Source: Sphingomonas sp. M1-B02 (GTDB lineage: Bacteria > Pseudomonadota > Alphaproteobacteria > Sphingomonadales > Sphingomonadaceae). Taken from it: 64,000 bases of DNA. The DNA lies in the NCBI RefSeq assembly GCF_026167525.1, contig NZ_CP110679.1:1240001-1304000 (forward strand). The letters run 5' to 3'. The notes under the pieces were generated by a model. That model was given only the letters and a program-made list of their open reading frames with translations. It did no database searches and was not told the DNA's origin. This document shows, piece after piece, positions 60,272 to 64,000 of this stretch. Position numbers and translations under genes: made by a program. The number at the start of each line of letters is the position of its first letter. The stretch's first letter is position 1.

Positions 60272-61330
60272 ATGCAACAACGTACCTTGGTCGCTCTACC
60301 CTTCCTCCTGCTCGCCAGCTGCGGCGCCGCGCCGCAATCCTCCGCCCCCGCGCAGGCTCAGGTCGAGACGCCCGTCGCCACCCAGGGCCTGAACGCCGCG
60401 GCGATGGCGCGCACGGTCGAGGCGGCGCAGCGGCTGCCGCGGCTGCGCTCGCTGGTGGTGCTGCGCGATGGCGAGACGCTGGCCGAGCATCGCTTCAACG
60501 GCGGGCCGCCGCTCGATCGGCCGGTCAACATCAAGTCGGCGTCGAAGTCGGTGCTCTCGGCCATGGTCGGCATCGCCATCCAGCGCGGGGTGCTGGAGGG
60601 GGCGGACCAGCCGGTGCTGTCGGTGCTGCGCGCCGATGCCCCGGCCAGTCCCGATCCACGGCTCCAGCGGCTCACCGTCGGCAATCTCCTGTCGATGCAG
60701 GCGGGGCTCGATCGCACCTCGGGGCCCAATTATGGCCGCTGGGTCTCGAGCCCGAACTGGGTGCGCTTCGCCCTGTCGCGCCCCTTCGTCGACGAGCCCG
60801 GCGGGGGGATGCTCTATTCCACCGGCAGCTCGCATCTGCTCTCGGCGATGCTCACCCGCGCCTCGGGCCGCAGCACGCATGCGCTGGCGCAGGAGTGGCT
60901 GGCGGGGCCGCTCGGTATCTCCATTCCCCAGTGGCCGCGCGATCCGCAGGGCGTCTATTTCGGCGGCAACGATATGCTGATGAGCCCGCGCGCGCTCGCC
61001 CGATTCGGCGAACTCTATCGGCTGGGCGGCGCGATCGACGGCCGCCGCATCGTCCCCGCCGCCTGGATCGAGCAAAGCTGGACTCCTCGCGCCGTCTCGC
61101 CGTGGAGCGGCGGGCGCTATGGCTATGGCTGGTTCGTCGGCGAAGCCGCCGGCCATCCCGTGCGCTTCGCCTGGGGCTATGGCGGGCAGATGGTCTATAT
61201 CCTGCCCAGCCTGAAGCTGACCGTGGTGATGACCTCCGAATCGGGCGCCGCGCGCGACGGCGGGCATATCGATGCGCTGCACGCCTTGCTGGCCGAAGGG
61301 ATCGTTCCCGCCGCGGTGGCGGGCGCCTAG
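60272..61330 (+). CDS. serine hydrolase of the class C beta-lactamase family, lipoprotein
   Basis: 352 residues. Lipobox LLLASC gives a lipidated Cys at 17. The active-site SxxK is SASK (S89-K92) in NIKSASKSVLSAMVG; the second motif reads YST rather than YxN (GMLYSTGSSHLLSAML); the third motif region is RFAWGYGGQMVYILP, lacking KTG. These features fit an esterase or D-aminopeptidase-like serine hydrolase more than a true beta-lactamase. Ends 267 bases before rplJ. Confidence 0.85.
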   Translation: MQQRTLVALPFLLLASCGAAPQSSAPAQAQVETPVATQGLNAAAMARTVEAAQRLPRLRSLVVLRDGETLAEHRFNGGPPLDRPVNIKSASKSVLSAMVGIAIQRGVLEGADQPVLSVLRADAPASPDPRLQRLTVGNLLSMQAGLDRTSGPNYGRWVSSPNWVRFALSRPFVDEPGGGMLYSTGSSHLLSAMLTRASGRSTHALAQEWLAGPLGISIPQWPRDPQGVYFGGNDMLMSPRALARFGELYRLGGAIDGRRIVPAAWIEQSWTPRAVSPWSGGRYGYGWFVGEAAGHPVRFAWGYGGQMVYILPSLKLTVVMTSESGAARDGGHIDALHALLAEGIVPAAVAGA

Positions 61331-61335
61331 ATCGA

Positions 61336-61363
61336 TTGACTTCCCCCCGATTCGCGCTATGAG
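61336..61363 (+). promoter_or_regulatory. candidate promoter of rplJ-rplL
   Basis: TTGACT (61336-61341), 16 bases, TATGAG (61358-61363). Good -35, moderate -10. It leaves a leader of about 230 bases before rplJ, as expected for an L10-regulated operon. Confidence 0.55.
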
Positions 61364-61429
61364 CGCGCCTTCGCATGCGGGGCTTGCCTCGCCTGCGTTC
61401 CGTCCGAGACAGCGAGTGACCGGGATTTG

Positions 61430-61597
61430 CCGGTCTTGATTTCTCGCCAAGACGGGGACAGATTTTTTTCGGCCGTCTCCCCCTTAGCTGCGGGAGCGTC
61501 CGGGTCACGCCGATGCTATTCGGTCGCGACGATCCAGCCCCTCGGACAAGTTGTAACCGAAGCGCCCGCAAGGGGGCTTCATGAGGAGGAGACCGGC
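61430..61597 (+). promoter_or_regulatory. rplJ leader with hairpin at the ribosome-binding site
   Basis: A GTCTTG/CAAGAC stem (61433-61453 area) is followed shortly by a run of seven T, then a GC-rich segment, and finally GAAGCGCCC/GGGGGCTTC with loop GCAA (61559-61580) just before AGGAGGA and the ATG. The L10-L12 complex represses translation through such leaders in other bacteria. Function here is by analogy. Confidence 0.5.
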
Positions 61598-62113
61598 ATG
61601 GATCGTTCCCAGAAGTCCGACGCCGTAGCCGAGCTGAACCGCACCTTTGGCGAGGTTGGCGTGGTGGTTGTCACCCGCAATCTCGGGATGACCGTCAAGC
61701 AATCGACGGACCTCCGCAACAAGATGCGCGCCGCCGGTGCGAGCTATCGGGTCTCGAAGAACAAGCTTGCCAAGATTGCCGCTGAGGGCACCGATTATGC
61801 GGTGCTTGCGGACCTGCTGACAGGTCCGACGGCGCTCGCCACGTCCGCCGATCCCGTGGCTGCGGCCAAGGTCATCGCGGAATTCGCCAAGACGAACGAC
61901 AAGCTCGAAATCGTCGGCGGAGCCATGGGCGCGCAGCTGCTCGACGCGGAGGGCGTGAAGGCGCTCGCGACGCTTCCGTCGCTGGATGAACTGCGTGCCA
62001 AGATCGTTGGGCTGCTCGTTGCACCCGCGACCAAGATCGCAACCATCACCCAGGCGCCGGCAGCACAGCTTGCGCGTGTTCTTTCGGCATATGCGGAGAA
62101 GGAAGCCGCCTGA
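61598..62113 (+). CDS. rplJ: 50S ribosomal protein L10
   Basis: 171 residues from the ATG at 61598 (MDRSQKSDAVAELNRTFGEV), with AGGAGGA 8-10 bases upstream. Signatures: VVVTRNLGMTVKQSTDLRNK, ASYRVSKNKLAKIAAEGTDY and GGAMGAQLLDAEGVKALATL. The C-terminal helix LARVLSAYAEKEAA binds L7/L12. rplL follows after 53 bases. Confidence 0.97.
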   Translation: MDRSQKSDAVAELNRTFGEVGVVVVTRNLGMTVKQSTDLRNKMRAAGASYRVSKNKLAKIAAEGTDYAVLADLLTGPTALATSADPVAAAKVIAEFAKTNDKLEIVGGAMGAQLLDAEGVKALATLPSLDELRAKIVGLLVAPATKIATITQAPAAQLARVLSAYAEKEAA

Positions 62114-62166
62114 GCGGTGCCCTTTCTCGCGACCACAACCATCATCTGATTTGACTGGAGTATATC

Positions 62167-62544
62167 ATGGCTGACCTTAATTCGCTCGTTGACGCTCTCT
62201 CCGAGCTGACCGTTCTCGAAGCCGCCGAGCTGTCGAAGCTTCTCGAAGAGAAGTGGGGCGTCTCTGCTGCTGCCGCTGTCGCAGCCCCCGCCGCCGGCGG
62301 CGGTGCCGGCGCCGCGCCTGCTGCCGAAGAGCAGACCGAGTTCGACGTGATCCTCACCGGCGACGGTGGCAAGAAGATCAACGTCATCAAGGAAGTCCGC
62401 GCCCTGACGGGTCTCGGCCTGACCGAAGCGAAGACGCTGGTCGAGTCGGCTCCCAAGGCCGTCAAGGAAGGCGTGAACAAGGAAGAGGCCGAGAAGGTCA
62501 AGAAGCAGCTTGAAGAAGCCGGCGCGACCGTCGAGATCAAGTAA
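62167..62544 (+). CDS. rplL: 50S ribosomal protein L7/L12
   Basis: 125 residues. N-terminal dimerisation domain ([20 protein letters not shown]), Ala/Gly hinge around residue 40-55, and C-terminal domain with [20 protein letters not shown] and [20 protein letters not shown]. Terminator follows; rpoB is not next, unlike most bacteria. Confidence 0.98.
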   Translation: MADLNSLVDALSELTVLEAAELSKLLEEKWGVSAAAAVAAPAAGGGAGAAPAAEEQTEFDVILTGDGGKKINVIKEVRALTGLGLTEAKTLVESAPKAVKEGVNKEEAEKVKKQLEEAGATVEIK

Positions 62545-62570
62545 GCTTCTGCCTTACGGCATTAGCAAAA

Positions 62571-62599
62571 GGGGCGGTCCGGCAACGGGCCGCCCTTTT
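62571..62599 (+). terminator. intrinsic terminator after rplL
   Basis: GGGCGGTCCG and CGGGCCGCCC pair over 10 bases (one T-G pair) with loop GCAA, followed by TTTT. Confidence 0.85.
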
Positions 62600-62640
62600 C
62601 GTGCGTTCCCAGCCCCGATCCCCGCCTGACAGGAATTGCC

Positions 62641-63582
62641 ATGCCCTCCGGACTAGTAGCGCTGCTCGACGACATTGCCGGGATCACCAAGCTGGCGGCC
62701 GCCTCGCTCGACGATATCGGCGCCGCGGCGGGCAAGGCGGGGAGCAAGGCGATCGGCGTGGTGGTCGACGACGCCGCGGTGACCCCGCGCTACGTCGTCG
62801 GTTTGACGCCCGCGCGCGAGCTGCCGATCATCGCCAAGATCGCGATAGGATCGCTGCGCAACAAGCTGTTGATCCTGCTGCCCGCTGCGCTGATCCTGAG
62901 CGCCTTCGCGCCCTGGGCGATCACCCCGATCCTGATGCTGGGCGGCGCCTATCTCTGCTTCGAGGGCGCCGAAAAGGTCATCGAGGCGCTGGGCGGCGCG
63001 GGCCATGCCGAGGAGGAAGCAGCGCCGATGGACGCTGCGCAGCTCGAGCAGAGCAAGATAAGCGGCGCGATCCGCACCGACCTGATCCTCTCGGCCGAGA
63101 TCATGGCGATCGCGCTTGCCGACGTTTCCGACAGCCCCCTCGTCTCGCAGGGCGTCGTACTCGCGGTCGTCGGCATCGGCATCACCGTGCTGGTATACGG
63201 CGTGGTCGGGCTGATCGTGAAGATGGACGATATCGGGCTGCACCTGGCCGAGCGCCGCGCGGCGGCGACGCGGGCGCTGGGTCGTGGGCTGGTGAAGGGC
63301 ATGCCCGTGCTGATGGCGATGCTCTCGATCGTCGGCACCGCCGCGATGATCTGGGTCGGCGGCGGAATCCTGGTCCATGGGCTCGAAGTGCTGGGCGTCC
63401 ACGAGCCCGCCGGCACGATCCATCACGCCGCAGAAGCCGTGGCCCATGCCGGCGGCGCGATCGGCGGGTTCGTGGGCTGGCTGGTCACCGCCGCCGCATC
63501 GGGGCTGATCGGGCTGCTGGTGGGCGGCGCGATCGCCTTTGCCGTACACCAGATCCACACGCTGCGGCATCGCTCGGCCTGA
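62641..63582 (+). CDS. DUF808 membrane protein
   Basis: 313 residues, YedI/DUF808 family. The signature SGLVALLDDIAGITKLAAAS then LDDIGAAAGKAGSKAIGVVV DDAAVTPRYV opens the protein; then membrane segments near 85, 105, 165-205 and the C-terminus. Motif TDLILSAEIMAIALADVSDS is typical. GACAGGA lies upstream. Function unknown. It occupies the place where rpoB often lies. Confidence 0.92.
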   Translation: MPSGLVALLDDIAGITKLAAASLDDIGAAAGKAGSKAIGVVVDDAAVTPRYVVGLTPARELPIIAKIAIGSLRNKLLILLPAALILSAFAPWAITPILMLGGAYLCFEGAEKVIEALGGAGHAEEEAAPMDAAQLEQSKISGAIRTDLILSAEIMAIALADVSDSPLVSQGVVLAVVGIGITVLVYGVVGLIVKMDDIGLHLAERRAAATRALGRGLVKGMPVLMAMLSIVGTAAMIWVGGGILVHGLEVLGVHEPAGTIHHAAEAVAHAGGAIGGFVGWLVTAAASGLIGLLVGGAIAFAVHQIHTLRHRSA

Positions 63583-63597
63583 CGCAGACGGCTCGCC

Positions 63598-64000
63598 TCA
63601 GCTGGGCCGCGGCGTATAGCGCGCGGCGCCCAGCGTCGTCACGACCTGCCCGCGATCCAGCGAGATCGGACCGAGCTTGCTCCCCTGCCCCGGCGTGCCG
63701 ATCATGAAATCGCCGCCGAAGCGGCGGATGCTGATCCCCGAGCGCCAGCGCAGATCGAGCATCACCATCGGCACGAACATCGGCCGTCCGCCGACTTCGA
63801 CGATATGGAGCTGATCGCGCGGCAGCCCGATCCGTACCGGCATGCCGCCCGTCTGCCCCGCCGGCAGGTCGAACGGGGGCACGGCGGGGTCGATCAGCGG
63901 CGTGGCATGGAACGCAGCGATGTTGCGATCCTGATCGGGACTTGCGCTCATCAGCGCCAGCGTGACGCGGACATTGTCGGCGGCGGAGGGCTGGAGGTTG
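63598..64000 (-). CDS. conserved protein, N-terminus outside window
   Basis: The frame is open from the right edge to the TGA at 63598, so at least 133 residues and probably more. Visible parts: LQPSAADNVRVTLALMSASP, PPFDLPAGQTGGMPVRIGLP, VPMVMLDLRWRSGISIRRFG and GGDFMIGTPGQGSKLGPISL. It looks like beta-rich sequence with no membrane segment. A Met at 63951 is not necessarily the start. No family recognised. Confidence 0.65.
   Translation of the reverse strand, partial: NLQPSAADNVRVTLALMSASPDQDRNIAAFHATPLIDPAVPPFDLPAGQTGGMPVRIGLPRDQLHIVEVGGRPMFVPMVMLDLRWRSGISIRRFGGDFMIGTPGQGSKLGPISLDRGQVVTTLGAARYTPRPS

Noticed and set aside
60272-61330. true class C beta-lactamase (resistance gene)
   Set aside because: SxxK is present but the YxN and KTG motifs are not; a general serine hydrolase is more likely.

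Overview
The window is a GC-rich chromosomal segment of an alphaproteobacterium, most likely a sphingomonad (Sphingomonas or a close relative). The evidence is a phyR/nepR stress locus followed by a HisKA_2 kinase, the order argS-SPOR-nagZ-scpA-scpB-tatA-tatB-tatC, a complete mraZ-to-ftsZ division and cell-wall cluster, the NDUFA12/DUF2155/aat group, and a GTTC-N7-GTTC LexA box. Apart from one low-GC patch and a few accessory genes it looks like core chromosome. There is no prophage, insertion sequence or CRISPR array.

Layout. 0-3.2 kb: general stress response locus (phyR cut by the left edge, nepR, a PhyP-like kinase with a decayed ATP-binding domain), then a candidate sigma-EcfG-driven small RNA with two C-rich loops (GsrN-like) and an entericidin. 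3.2-9.7 kb, minus strand: argS, a SPOR protein, nagZ, scpA, scpB, tatA, tatB and tatC in one run. 9.9-14.2 kb: a DUF1501/DUF1800 pair, a small secreted protein and a dGTPase-like gene. 14.2-35 kb, minus strand: the dcw cluster, transcribed mraZ-rsmH-ftsL-ftsI-murE-murF-mraY-murD-ftsW-murG-murC-murB-ddl-ftsQ-ftsA-ftsZ and followed by a TPR/SPOR protein. Most genes overlap by a few bases, and palindromic repeats lie between murB and ddl, between murC and murB, and inside murD.

35-45 kb: cysK; a 30-codon membrane peptide surrounded by seven perfect or near-perfect inverted repeats; a DUF962 gene; vapBC followed by a hypoxanthine-DNA glycosylase gene and a LexA-controlled Y-family polymerase; a lysozyme-inhibitor-like lipoprotein; a ParA-type ATPase; aat converging on DUF2155; NDUFA12; two DUF192 lipoproteins; a double cold-shock protein; recX. 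45-50.8 kb: a fatty-acyl-AMP ligase, a GGDEF-EAL protein, tRNA-Trp, a YqaA protein and a small membrane protein.

50.8-62.6 kb: the transcription/ribosome cluster secE-nusG / rplK-rplA / rplJ-rplL. It is split into three blocks by accessory genes: an ArsR/SRPBCC pair, a GH105 hydrolase, a polytopic membrane protein, an AT-richer orphan lipoprotein, a duplicated helix-turn-helix gene and a serine hydrolase. The right edge holds a DUF808 membrane protein and a truncated unknown gene.

Start codons were chosen from ribosome-binding sites and overlaps, and several (nepR, mraZ, the helix-turn-helix gene, the SRPBCC gene) remain uncertain. Site positions read by eye may be off by one base.
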